From: Entamoeba invadens IP1
Lineage: Eukaryota > Evosea > Mastigamoebida > Endamoebidae
DNA: 16,872 nt
Reading direction: 5' to 3'
Assembly: GCF_000330505.1 (NCBI RefSeq)
Contig: NW_004443732.1
Span: forward strand, 92,452 to 109,323
Below are positions 1-8,646 of the stretch, piece after piece. The translations under genes and the position numbers were made by a program. The notes under the pieces are model-generated. The model did no database searches and was not told the DNA's origin. It saw only the letters and a program-made list of their open reading frames with translations. Positions within the stretch are counted from its first letter, which is position 1; every line of letters starts with the position of its first letter.

Positions 1-12
1 GTGACCTAAAAA

Positions 13-159
13 TTCGAGAGAGGTGACTTAGTATAGTTTTGAAAATAGTTTTAAAAATAAATTTTGAACAAGACTAGAACATAAACTAACATAATAAGGA
101 GAACCGAAACGAAGTGAGGTTCCACGAACAATATATACAATAAAAAAATATTTAATTTC
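13..159 (+). repeat. Left terminal inverted repeat of the Polinton-like element
   Basis: This 147-bp stretch is the inverted copy of 15200-15345. Reading inward from the outer TTCGAGAGAGGTGAC, the two copies differ by three substitutions (positions 48, 132 and 138 here, all transitions) and one extra A in the A-run near 142-147. Similarity stops sharply outside position 13. A GC-richer block at 97-128 contains GAACC and GGTTC arms that could pair. Such repeats are where a Polinton integrase acts and, in protein-primed replication, where copying starts. The extent is read directly; the roles are inferred from the family. Confidence 0.95.
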
Positions 160-193
160 CAGACCTCGACTTTATAGTTTAAAATAAATTAAA

Positions 194-1237
194 ATGAGTT
201 TTAGAGAAGGAATTGATATTAAACAAAAACAAATTAAAGAACATCAAACAAGAAGATTGCGATATAGAGAACAACTTTTAAATCAAAAACGTAATAAAAT
301 AGTTATGGAGAACATACTTTTTAATAATTTAACAATTAATTATCCATTTAAGAGTTTAGATAAATATGAATCTATATTGAAAAAAGATATCAATAAGAAA
401 CAAATAATTAGTCAAGACTTCAATCCGAAAACCATGAAGAAACTTTATTCAAGACCTTATTACTCTCCATATTTTAATAGTTATGAAGTCGATTTAGCTT
501 TCTTTGATTCCAGAAACAGTACCAAACAAAATATCTACATGTTCATTGTTAATATTAACACAAAATATTTATATGTATTTTCACTTTATAATAAAAACAA
601 TGACAGTTTAATAATGCCTTTTAATACTTTACTTAATGTTGGAGTTGTTTTTGATAACATACGTTTTGATGGTGAATCTGCATTGAACAGCACTTATATG
701 TCAAATTATTTCAATAAATTGAATATAAGAACATATTCATCTTCATCCAAACATATTAATAAAAACAGAGGTGTAGATCGAGTTATCAGAACAATTAGAA
801 CTGCTTATGATAATACAATGACGAGATATGTAAACAAAAATCAAGATATACTTATTCAAGAAATTGTTACTTACTATAATTTTTCAAAACATAATAAAAC
901 TGGTTATCGACCTATTGATATGCAATACATACCTAATTACAACAATATGTATAAATGCTATCAACTTGAATATGATTATATTAAACAAATGGTTAAGAAG
1001 AATGATGAAATATTATATAAACAATTTGAAAATGGATTTTTATCTTATAAATATGGAGACAAGTTAATAATATATTTGGATAATAGCAAAGACAATACTT
1101 TCAGAGAGACAATAAATGATTTTAGTACTACAGCAACAATGATAAGATATGATCATGGTAACATAATATGTAAACTTGATGATAATGATAAAATTGTAAC
1201 GATTTCATGTTATTTTGCACGTCGTGATTACATCTAA
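194..1237 (+). CDS. Polinton integrase (rve/DDE family), full length, variant active site
   Basis: This 347-residue protein is a retroviral-type integrase, which in Polintons joins the element's ends to host DNA. The first ~45 residues are basic and helical, and I see no HHCC zinc module there. The catalytic core runs over about residues 85-240, with Asp100 in EVDLAFFD and Asp159 in IRFDGES. The third acidic position is residue 195, exactly 35 residues later, in NRGVDRVIRTIR, where the family expects Glu. Here it is Asp (codon GAT, 776-778). Residues ~285-345 (KYGDKLIIYL through the FARR near the end) resemble the SH3-like C-terminal domain rather than a chromodomain. The ATG lies 34 bp inside the TIR and the frame is unbroken. 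The Asp195 variant may impair activity or be native to this lineage. Confidence 0.93.
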   Translation: MSFREGIDIKQKQIKEHQTRRLRYREQLLNQKRNKIVMENILFNNLTINYPFKSLDKYESILKKDINKKQIISQDFNPKTMKKLYSRPYYSPYFNSYEVDLAFFDSRNSTKQNIYMFIVNINTKYLYVFSLYNKNNDSLIMPFNTLLNVGVVFDNIRFDGESALNSTYMSNYFNKLNIRTYSSSSKHINKNRGVDRVIRTIRTAYDNTMTRYVNKNQDILIQEIVTYYNFSKHNKTGYRPIDMQYIPNYNNMYKCYQLEYDYIKQMVKKNDEILYKQFENGFLSYKYGDKLIIYLDNSKDNTFRETINDFSTTATMIRYDHGNIICKLDDNDKIVTISCYFARRDYI

Positions 1238-1312
1238 TTCAATATTACTAATAAAGTCGAAGCAAATATAATCTACGCAAAGCTTATTTACAATTTGTTA
1301 TTCATGTATATG

Positions 1313-1331
1313 TTTATTTTTGTTCTATAAA
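1313..1331 (+). promoter_or_regulatory. T-rich block plus TTCTATAA immediately before ATG
   Basis: The sequence ends TTTTTGTTCTATAAAATG, the ATG being the start at 1332. Nearly the same arrangement (a T-run, then TTTCTATAAA touching ATG) precedes the minus-strand genes starting at 14658 and 15114, and a variant precedes the polymerase gene at 14210. The repetition is observed; a promoter with a very short leader is inferred. Confidence 0.45.
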
Positions 1332-1706
1332 ATGAGAAAATTATACATGAATTTACATAATAATAATTGCAAAGTAATAAATACATATTAATTTGAAGTT
1401 GAATTACCAATTGAATTTGTTTCTTCTACTAATAATAAGTATATTAATACTATTGCTACTAGATTCTATAATTCATATGGTCAGATTGATTGCTGAAATA
1501 TTTTAAGAAGTGATTTGAATTCTAGTAATGATTATCCTTCACAAGATGGATTTATAATTTTTGCTAACGGTGATAATCAAAAATCATTTGAAATCAAAGA
1601 CAATAAACGAAAAATAAAAATATGGTTTACTGATTACAAAAATAATAAAATAATCAATATTGATTCTAATTATTATTTTATATTACAGTTAGAGTTAGTG
1701 TTTTAA
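1332..1706 (+). pseudogene. Small broken gene, possible virion protein, two in-frame stops
   Basis: A single frame of 125 codons runs from ATG 1332 to TAA 1704-1706, broken by TAA at 1389-1391 and TGA at 1494-1496. Reading through both stops, the frame keeps a protein-like pattern: FEVELPIEF just after the first stop, a run of Asn/Asp/Tyr residues, then KIKIWFTDYKNN and YYFILQLELVF at the end. The last part alternates hydrophobic and polar residues like paired beta strands, which suits a jelly-roll or fibre-tip domain, but I do not recognise the family. The first stop fits a CAA-to-TAA change; the second could come from CGA or TGG. It lies just downstream of the integrase and converges with the small membrane gene 19 bp away. 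Confidence 0.6.
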
Positions 1707-1725
1707 CTTTAGAACAGTATTATTT

Positions 1726-1899
1726 TTAAACACTATGTATTCTTGGTGTTATATCTGTTGTTAATATTTTTTGTTCTTTTAATTTAAATAATCTCTTTTT
1801 AAACAAATATGAAAATATTTTTAATATTGTAATAAATATTATCAGAAATATAAACGATAATAATGAAGCTAATTCTACTATTTTTTCTAATTCAACCAT
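1726..1899 (-). CDS. Small single-span membrane protein (57 aa)
   Basis: An intact frame of 57 codons runs from ATG at 1899 to TAA at 1726-1728. The N-terminus MVELEKIVEL is short and acidic. Residues ~9-30 form one strongly hydrophobic segment (LASLLSFIFLIIFITILKIF), followed at once by a basic KKRLFKLK stretch and a polar tail. That pattern suggests one membrane helix with the C-terminus on the positively charged, cytoplasmic-type side. It starts 15 bp downstream of the stop of the spike-like gene on the same strand and is the last gene of that leftward cluster. No family is recognised. Small membrane proteins of this kind occur in many Polinton-like viruses, possibly in virions with an inner membrane; that role is only inferred. 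Confidence 0.6.
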   Translation of the reverse strand: MVELEKIVELASLLSFIFLIIFITILKIFSYLFKKRLFKLKEQKILTTDITPRIHSV

Positions 1900-1914
1900 T
1901 TAGTTATTTAAAAA

Positions 1915-2945
1915 TTACCATAAATCATTTCTAGAATTATAATTTTTATAAACAGTACTTGATTCAAATTTATCATAAATTGTTGTTGTAGTAGTTCTTC
2001 CTAATGAATTAATAATATATGTTTTATAATCAGTAAAATTAGATACAGCTTTAGACGATATATATATTTTTAGTGAAGAACCTTGACATATTTCTGTAAT
2101 AGATGATGTATTTGTTATTTGTAAATTTGGTTCTATTAGATATATCTGATTACTATCTATATTTATATTATTCCACATTAAATATGGATTACTTCCTGAA
2201 TAATTAATACCAGGATAAAATAAATTATTAAGATTACAATATAAATAAACACATATTGGTTTAGTTGTTATTGATGATAAATTACTATTTGATGTAAAAT
2301 TCTTTGGTAAATATAAACTGAAATAATTAAAACAATAATATCCATCACCCCATAAATAACCAACTGTATCTGGTATTATTATTGGATGCTCATTTATATT
2401 AAATAGATTTTGTACTGTTGTATATATATTTTTCCATTCAACATACTTCCACCACTAACTTGTTCAATAACTTTATAAATTTCATTATTAATAATTACAT
2501 ATGGAACTACTTTTACGATTCTATTTGTTGTTAAGAATTCTGTAACATTATCAATTTTTATTCTAAAATATGCAGTTTTATCAGTTTCTGATTTAATAGA
2601 ATAAGTAACATTTTCATATGTTGTCACATCTTGCGAAATTATATTTGGATATAGATATATTATTTTTGGAGTTGGTATTGAAGCTATTTTTGTATCTGTG
2701 TACGCATTACACTTAGAACCAACATTATCGCTGTAACTTTTAGATTTATTATAATATGTTAATATTTCAGAATTTACATAATCAGTAGAAGAAATATCTT
2801 TTGTATTTATACTTACTGTTCCATCTATGCTTGTAATTTTATCAATTTTAATTTCATTAGATGTTATTGTTGAAGGATTAAAATATGATGTGCAAAAAAT
2901 ACTATTTTTACTTTTATCTTGATAAGCTGTTGAAAATACTTCCAT
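1915..2945 (-). pseudogene. Spike/fibre-like structural protein, one frameshift
   Basis: Two frames join to make one gene of about 343 codons. The first runs from ATG 2945 (MEVFSTAYQDKSKN) to about 2456. The second is open from there to TAA at 1915 and ends YNSRNDLW. The frame changes near 2452-2457 by what looks like one missing base; the second frame is open across the whole gap and reads as protein (WKNIYTTVQNLFN, GYLWGDGYYCFNYFSLYLP). Residues ~58-90 (YYNKSKSYSDNVGSKCNAYT and DTKIAS) resemble the stalk of trimeric fibres. The rest is rich in Asn, Ser, Thr, Tyr and Ile, as in beta-rich surface proteins. It lies directly downstream of the capsid gene. A receptor-binding spike is a guess from composition and place; no family was recognised. 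Confidence 0.55.
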
Positions 2946-2992
2946 TTATTACTAAAAATAAATGTTCAAACTTCTTTATTACTAAAATAAAG
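2945..2992 (-). repeat. Short direct duplication of the start-proximal motif
   Basis: TTTATTACTAAAAATAAA at 2945-2962 recurs as TTTATTACTAAAATAAA at 2976-2992, 31 bp further on. On the minus strand each copy reads as the T-rich block plus AGTAATAAA that precedes the ATG at 2945. A 17-codon frame begins at 3019 just upstream but is too short to call. This looks like a local tandem duplication of the promoter/start region. Confidence 0.4.
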
Positions 2993-3075
2993 ATTAAATA
3001 TATTATTATTATACGACATTTTTTACGACAAAAATAAATATATACAATTCAATATATAATTTAAAATATAGTTTA

Positions 3076-4704
3076 TTATTTAAACATAGAATCTAAATCA
3101 ACACTAGTGAGTAATTCTACTTTATTTGGTGTTAAAGACCACATAACATCATTTAATAAAACAATGTTAATAGCATTAGTATTTAAATTACTACCATCTG
3201 GTTTGATATATGGATTATCTGTTCCATACATTGGTGTTGCTTGTAATGTTAATTGAATATTCGAAGTACTATATATACCATCGAAGAAACATCCAGATCC
3301 ATATCTTTCTAAAGGAATACTCATCATAAAATCAGTAGCATCTTCTAAATATTATTTTCGTTTTGTTAATAAAGATGAATCATATTCATTAAAAGTAAGT
3401 GAATTAATAAATGATTTAGGTGATGCGAATAATGTATCAAAGTTAGTATTTGCAACTTGGAATTCAACAAATTCACTACTTAATGAATCCATTTGTTGAT
3501 CAGGAATAGTTCTATTAGCAGTAATAACCTTAATATCAGAAATATGTGGATTCTTAGATACAGTACATTGATTAGATGTTCTTGGGAATAAGAAGAATAA
3601 CATACTAGTATTTAAATATGACATCATATTTGAACAATTAATCTTAGATGGTGTTTGATTTGGTGGAAAATCATATTCAGTTGTTATTTGAGCTGGAACA
3701 TATAATGGTTGTTCACTATATCTATCATATAATTCTCTTAAAACTGAATCCTTAACATTAAAACCATTAATAACAGATTGAAATAGTGTGCAAGTAGATT
3801 CCATAACTTGGATAGTTACATCAAATTGACTAAATGATGAAGAAGTATCAACTTTACAATAACATAACATCGTAGCCTTATCACCACATTGAGTAAATTC
3901 TTTAGTTAAACCTTTCTTAAAATCAGCTAACATTGTTATTTGAGGATCTGAGTTATGATTTTCATTATATTCAGTTATTAACACATCTGGATCAACTTGA
4001 CAGAAGACAAAGTTGTGAGTAATTCTTTGTTTAATATCTAATTCAAATTCATTGAAAATAGCATTTGGATAACTAGTAAAAGATTGCATTGGTAAGAAAT
4101 TATCTAAAGGAATAATTATTTTCATCTCTGCCTCAAATGTTGAATTTCTAATTAAATCATCTAATTTAACAAAACATCCACAAACATTATTTTCATGTTT
4201 TCAAGCTGATTCCCAAGTTGAATAAACACTTGGACGAGTTAATTTCTCCTGTTGTGTTCTACAATTTCCAGCTATAGTTGTTTCATATATCATCTTAGTG
4301 TTTTCATAATAAGTTGTTCCATTTTTCCAATTAATTTTTAATGAATCCAACCATTGTGTTGAATCTTTTAATCCAACAAATACTTGACATGCTTCTGATT
4401 CTTTTTCAACACTATCGGTTGGAGTTTTAGTAGTTTCTGGAATTAATTTAAGTAGTAATTTAATGGTTGCCGATAAATATGACTTATCAATGTTAGTTAC
4501 ATGAAAAGATGGATCTGTAATTTGAATCTTACTTTGTGCCGACGATTTAAATGGAACCCGTTGTTGATATGCATTCACAGTTATCATTCTTGCATCATGT
4601 ACACCATTGTTTGCAGTAATAATTTTTTGTTGTTCATCAAAATATTTTAGGATATCTCCTCTATTGGCATTTTCTAAAACTGAAGGAATTATTATGTTAG
4701 ACAT
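3076..4704 (-). pseudogene. Major capsid protein (double jelly-roll type), two in-frame stops
   Basis: One frame of 542 codons runs from ATG 4704 (MSNIIIPSVLENANRG) to a double TAA at 3073-3078. It is broken by TGA at 4201-4203, after YSTWESA, and by TAA at 3352-3354, after LLTKRK; both lie in the same frame and the protein pattern continues across them. The length matches Polinton capsid proteins. Family-like traits are the N-terminal IQITDPSFHVTNIDKSYLSA strand region, a middle segment with MKIIIPLDNFLPMQSF, and a Pro/Tyr/Gly-rich end before VDLDSMFK. The product would form the pseudo-hexameric capsomer. The TAA suits loss of a Gln codon; the TGA could be from Arg or Trp. It sits centrally in the structural block and shares a 37-bp divergent spacer with the minor-capsid-like gene at 4742. 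The identification rests on fold-like pattern, length and context, not on a search. Confidence 0.75.
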
Positions 4705-4741
4705 TTGTTAAGAGTAAAAATATGAATTTTAATTATTATAA
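4705..4741. promoter_or_regulatory. 37-bp bidirectional promoter, copy 1
   Basis: This spacer separates the divergent starts at 4704 (capsid, minus) and 4742 (minor-capsid-like, plus). It matches the spacer at 6663-6699 at 26 of 37 positions without gaps, and both are exactly 37 bp. Shared features are TTAAG next to the minus start, TAAAAAT and GAATTT in the middle, and TATAA touching the plus ATG. The similarity is observed; promoter function is inferred. Confidence 0.55.
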
Positions 4742-5059
4742 ATGCGACATCCTGGATTTTATAAAACACTAAAAAATTTTGCAGATAAGATGTTAAATAA
4801 AGGTGGACATGTATTAAAGACATATGGAAATATTATGTCAAAAGTTGTTAATGTTGCTAAGCCGATAATTAATTCTCTACCAGTTGTTAGTCCTATAGTT
4901 GGTAATATTGCTGATAAAAAATTTCAAACATATTCTAAATTTGGTGAAAGAATGATTGATGTTAGTAAAGGATCAGATCCTATTAAATCATTACGTCACT
5001 TTGGTCATAATGATCTAAAAATATATGGTCGAAATAAAATTAAGACATTAAAGACGTAA
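4742..5059 (+). CDS. Small basic minor-capsid-like protein (105 aa)
   Basis: An intact frame starts MRHPGFYKTLKNFADKML and ends IKTLKT. It is basic (many Lys, few acidic residues) with a Gly-Gly at about residues 21-22, a hydrophobic stretch VAKPIINSLPVVSPIVGNIA around 38-57, and a helical, charged C-terminus. The start resembles that of the next gene (aromatic residue, then Lys and Leu-Lys-Asn), so the two may be paralogues. Small basic proteins beside the capsid gene in Polintons and adenoviruses act as minor or core capsid components (pVI/pX-like); this assignment is inference. After the TAA the same frame reads on for 9 codons of unusually GC-rich sequence to a TAG (5090-5092), then 11 more codons to a TGA, so the original C-terminus may be longer. 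Confidence 0.6.
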   Translation: MRHPGFYKTLKNFADKMLNKGGHVLKTYGNIMSKVVNVAKPIINSLPVVSPIVGNIADKKFQTYSKFGERMIDVSKGSDPIKSLRHFGHNDLKIYGRNKIKTLKT

Positions 5060-5147
5060 GACGTAGTCGGGACTCTGCCACAGTCATAGCAAAGGTCAAA
5101 AATGTCAATAAATAAATATTGATTTTATGTTTTTTATATTTTAACAA

Positions 5148-5473
5148 ATGGTAAAAAGTCCTCTATTTTGGCAGAAACTTAAAAATTGAAAGATTTTGTT
5201 CCTAAAGCAGCATTATGGATTAATGATAATATCGTTAAACCTCTTAAACCTATAATGAAACCTATGATTGAAAATATCTCACCTGAATATGGAAAATATA
5301 TTAACAAAGCGATTGATTATGGTTCAGAAATAGTTGATAAAACAGTTCCGTTATATAACAAATTTATAAAAGAACCTGATTACAGACAACATGTCGGCGA
5401 ACAGATTAAATACGGTATTCAAGATTATATGGATAATAATTCAAGTTTATTTGGTCAACCTGTTAATAAATAA
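5148..5473 (+). pseudogene. Second small minor-capsid-like protein, one frameshift
   Basis: ATG at 5148 opens MVKSPLFWQKLKN and hits TGA at 5187. One frame over, from about 5186, the sequence continues as KDFVPKAALWINDNI and runs to TAA at 5473, ending FGQPVNK. A single missing base in the T-run near 5184-5188 explains the break. The full product would be about 109 residues: amphipathic, with Pro-rich KPLKPIMKPMIENI near residue 30 and a polar, helical second half. Its first residues resemble those of the gene at 4742, suggesting a diverged tandem pair. A minor capsid or capsid-cement role is inferred from size, charge and position. The start is supported by a TTTTAACAA block touching the ATG, as at other genes here. 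Confidence 0.55.
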
Positions 5474-5563
5474 TTATTAAAATTGTGATTACACACTTTA
5501 TATTTTTACCAAAAATAAAATATAAATAAAGAATATATTGATATATTTTTAGTATTATAGTAT
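5474..5563. other. Convergent intergenic spacer, AT-rich
   Basis: Ninety bases separate the plus-strand gene ending at 5473 from the minus-strand gene ending at 5564. It holds AATAAAATATAAATAAAG-type stretches that could serve as polyadenylation signals on the plus strand. No coding frame or stable hairpin was seen. Confidence 0.4.
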
Positions 5564-6662
5564 TTATTCTTGATAAGACATTTGTAATTTAGTTAAATCT
5601 GGTGGGAACATTTTAGTTCTGTAATTTGATGGAGCTTGTATATAAGATATAACAAATTCTCTTATTTCAGTTAAATTATTTACTACTTGATTAATTAATT
5701 CTTGTAAATTATTTAAAGTAGTTACAAATACATTTTTAGCAATAATATTATCAGGATCTTCAACATCTGGTACAAATAATTTATATAAAACATTTATTGG
5801 TATTTGTTTCATAATTTCAATTATACAGCTTTTTATATGATCGATATTGGTTTCAAATTTAGCATATTTATCAACACCTTTTCTGTATAATGTGTTATTT
5901 ATAAATTCATTTACGTTTACACCTAATAATGAAGCCATTAATGTAGAATACATAAAAGATATACTTTGTTTAGTGTTTATCATATTTTTATTAGCAATTT
6001 TTGCAACATTTGGAGTTCTATTTAACGCAAATTTAATTGTGTTTTCAAACCATTTATAAACACTTGGTTTAGTTTGTGGTATTTTATCTTCACCACCATA
6101 AAATTGAATTTTTGCTTGTTTAACAACGTTAGATTTGTATTTATTTATGATGTACCATTTTTTCCAATACGTTCTTCTAATGGAACCGAATTATAATAAG
6201 CATAATAACTATTTCGTTTATTTGGAATAAGTGAATAACCATTCAAATATCTAAGACGACCTTCTTCATCATATACACCAACATCTGGTATTTTATCACC
6301 ATTTATATCACTATTAAAAGCATACATTCTATTCTGCTTAGCAAATACTTCTGCTTGTTTTGGATCTAACATTTTAGGATTATATCTTATATCATATATA
6401 GGATTAGCTTGATTTGCTGGTAAATTTAAAATATATTTATTGTCAGCATTATTCATCATAGCTGACGAATCTGTTAGTACACCTGGTTCATCGCCATAAA
6501 CTGGTTTATGTGTTTTTTAATATAAGGAGTTCGTTTATATTGAATTGCACTTTGTGGTTTTTCAATTTTAAATCTCTTTGATGGTTTACCTACCATATAT
6601 TTATTTTTTCCAACTTGTTGAATTGGATTTTGAATAACTTGTTGAGCTTGTTCTTCTTCCAT
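5564..6662 (-). pseudogene. Conserved-looking virion protein candidate with Ca-loop-like motif, two frameshifts
   Basis: Three frames join into one gene of about 366 codons from ATG 6662 to TAA at 5564. The frame changes at two six-base T-runs (plus strand 6513-6518 and 6158-6163), each consistent with one lost base, and the neighbouring frame is open across each gap. The N-terminal ~60 residues are Gln-rich then basic (MEEEQAQQVIQNPIQQ). The middle holds DINGDKIPDVGVYDEEG followed by RLRYLNGYSL, a D-x-N-x-D loop like dockerin, EF-hand or VCBS calcium loops. The last ~200 residues are mostly helical, with PINVLYKLFVPDVEDPDN and a Pro/Tyr/Arg-containing end. I recall similar Asp-Asn-Gly-Asp plus NGY patterns among Polinton-type structural proteins but cannot name the family. 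It is divergent from the ATPase gene across a 37-bp promoter-like spacer. Penton or another minor virion protein is possible. Confidence 0.55.
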
Positions 6663-6699
6663 TTATTAAGTCTAAAAATTGGAATTTCATAATATATAA
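6663..6699. promoter_or_regulatory. 37-bp bidirectional promoter, copy 2
   Basis: This spacer lies between the divergent starts at 6662 (virion protein candidate, minus) and 6700 (ATPase, plus). It has the same length and 26 of 37 identical positions as 4705-4741, including TTAAG, TAAAAAT, GAATTT and the terminal TATAA. The mismatches are concentrated at positions 28-32 of the spacer. Confidence 0.55.
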
Positions 6700-7545
6700 A
6701 TGAATAAATGTATTTACAGATCTGAAAAATCCTCAGACTTTGATAAGTCGTACACATCAGAACGATTAAAAGAAAACGAAGATAATATATATTCTAATAT
6801 TGATACTTATGTAGACAATATAATTGGAACTAAATAAAATAATGGTAAGAAAAAATTTATATCTAAGATAAGTAATGATGTTAATTTCAGATATAACAGC
6901 TTTAATTTATGTATAGGACCACAAGGTAGTTCTAAATCAACATTTGTTATGAAAGAATTAATGAAATTGAGTTTAATACCAAATGATTATCATCTCATCA
7001 TATATGTTAATAATAATAGTTCAGATGATACTTTCACATCATTGGTAAATTATACTAATATTCCAGTTGTTTAAACCGATTACTAACATGTTGAAAAACA
7101 ATGTGAATAACTATTTAAATTGAAAGATGATTACAATAAAATGGTAGATGGAGTAATACTTAAAGATGATTTAATATTACAATATTTATATGTTGACAAC
7201 TTTGATAAACAACGATTGCACACATTTATTTTATTTGATGATGCATCTTTCATATTTGAAAAGAATTCAAAATCTAAATTCAAGAATTGGTTTTGTCAAT
7301 GTCGACACTTAAATATAACAGTATTTGCATGTATTCAAATATTTAATTCATTTGATCCGAAATTAAAATCACAGCTCATTACAGTATTCTTGTTTAAAAG
7401 ATTTAGTAGAGAACGTTTACAACTAATATATAGACAATGTTGTATAGACATGTCATTCTCAGATTTCTTTAATTTCTACATGAGATTACAAAAATATCAA
7501 AAAATAATAATCGACAATATAGATTGTTCATTGGTTATTAAGTAA
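6700..7545 (+). pseudogene. Genome-packaging ATPase (FtsK/HerA, A32-like), four TAA stops
   Basis: One frame of 282 codons runs from ATG 6700 (MNKCIYRSEKSSDFDKSY) to TAA 7543-7545, broken only by four TAA codons at 6835, 7072, 7084 and 7108. Walker A is at residues 72-80, GPQGSSKST, with Ser where the second Gly is usual. Walker B is FILFDDASF at about residues 164-172. The downstream CRHLNITVFACIQ segment matches the sensor-like Arg-His...Gln region of viral packaging ATPases, followed by FKRFSRERLQLIY. The enzyme would pump element DNA into capsids. All four stops fit CAA-to-TAA changes and three fall within 13 codons. There is no frameshift in the whole gene, unlike its neighbours. Confidence 0.85.
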
Positions 7546-7867
7546 TTTCAATAAAGTATTTAATTTATTATCTAAACTCTTAATATGACTCATTATCATA
7601 TCCAATTTATCTTCTATGTTGAAATCATTATCAGAATTATTTTTATCATTATTTTCATTTTTATTTTTTTTATAATGTTATTTGACCTTTAACACGATTT
7701 ATATGATAACCAGGTATTTTGAATTTAATGTTTAATCCTCTAGTCGGAATTTTTTTGATATCTTCTTCGTATTTGTTAAAATATTTTTCAAAATATTTTT
7801 TACTATCAAAGTTTATCACAGTTTCATATAAATTTTTAAATTCTGGTATAGCTTCTTGTTTAGTCAT
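7528..7867 (-). pseudogene. Small coiled-coil protein of unknown function, one frameshift
   Basis: ATG 7867 opens MTKQEAIPEFKNLYETVINF and the frame meets TAA at 7670-7672, after GQITL. A one-base shift at the A-run there (plus strand T-run 7664-7671) opens a frame that reads as an Asn/Asp/Lys-rich linker and then an amphipathic helix, IEDKLDMIMSHIKSLDNKLN, ending at TGA 7528-7530. The joined product would be about 112 residues: a charged helical first half with KIPGYHINRVKG, a low-complexity linker and a C-terminal coiled coil. The last 18 bases overlap the antisense end of the ATPase gene. No family is recognised. The TTTTTATCAA block touching ATG matches other structural genes here. Confidence 0.5.
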
Positions 7868-7956
7868 TTGATAAAAATATAAATCAAAATATTAAAATTG
7901 AAAATAAGTATTAAATAAATAAATTATAATATGATGATCATGGTTAATAATCATAA
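7868..7956. other. Short AT-rich spacer downstream of the polymerase gene
   Basis: These 89 bases lie between the end of the giant replication gene and the start of the small coiled-coil gene on the same strand. They include the short imperfect palindrome ATGATGATCATGG around 7931-7943 and the T-rich start motif of the downstream gene. No other feature is visible. Confidence 0.4.
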
Positions 7957-8646
7957 TTATTCTTCATAATTATCTGGATCATTGTAATCTACTTCTTTGT
8001 ATTCAAAATCTTCACTACTGTTCTCATCATCTTTCTTTGCTTTTTCAGCTTCTTTTTTTTCTTTGATTAATTGATAATTGATAGCAGTAATTTTCTCCAT
8101 ACTAGTATGTTCATTAATTTTGAAAGTTGTGTTTACTTCTTTTTTAACATCTGGTTTCACAGAATTGGTAACATACTTCTTTAACATGTTGTTTGGATTA
8201 AGATTCTTATATAATTTAATATTAGCACTAGATTCTTTTGCAGAATTAAATTGTTCAGTTGCTTTAGATGTTAGGTTCATATGTTCATAACAATATTTAT
8301 AACAATATTCTCTGTCTTCTTTTACGAATCTATTGAAAATAGTGAATAACTTGAATAATGTAATTCCTTTATTAGTATGAGCATGAATTTCATATTTAAT
8401 ATGAGTCAATATGTCTTTATCCTCTAATTCATCAGTTCCATATTCAATATCAGGTAATATTTCATTTCCTTCGTCATCATAAATTCTAGTCTTGGTCTTA
8501 TTACATAATTCGGCATTAATATTTGGAATTGTTATTAATTCACCCAATTTCAATATATTATAAACATCATATAAACTACCAAGATTAGGTAAATCGTTGA
8601 TTTCAAAGTCTCTAACTGTGATATTCCTTTGTCTTTGATTAATTGG

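Noticed and set aside
864..1067. Second plus-strand frame inside the integrase gene
   Set aside because: It overlaps the C-terminal half of the well-supported integrase in another frame and is Ile/Leu-rich by composition only.
5847..6059. Plus-strand frame of 70 codons with hydrophobic content
   Set aside because: It is antisense to the virion protein candidate (5564-6662), whose own frame is open across this region.
8078..8290. Plus-strand hydrophobic frame, and similar ones at 9560-9763 and 12060-12245
   Set aside because: These are antisense shadows of the replication gene, produced by its AT-rich codon use.
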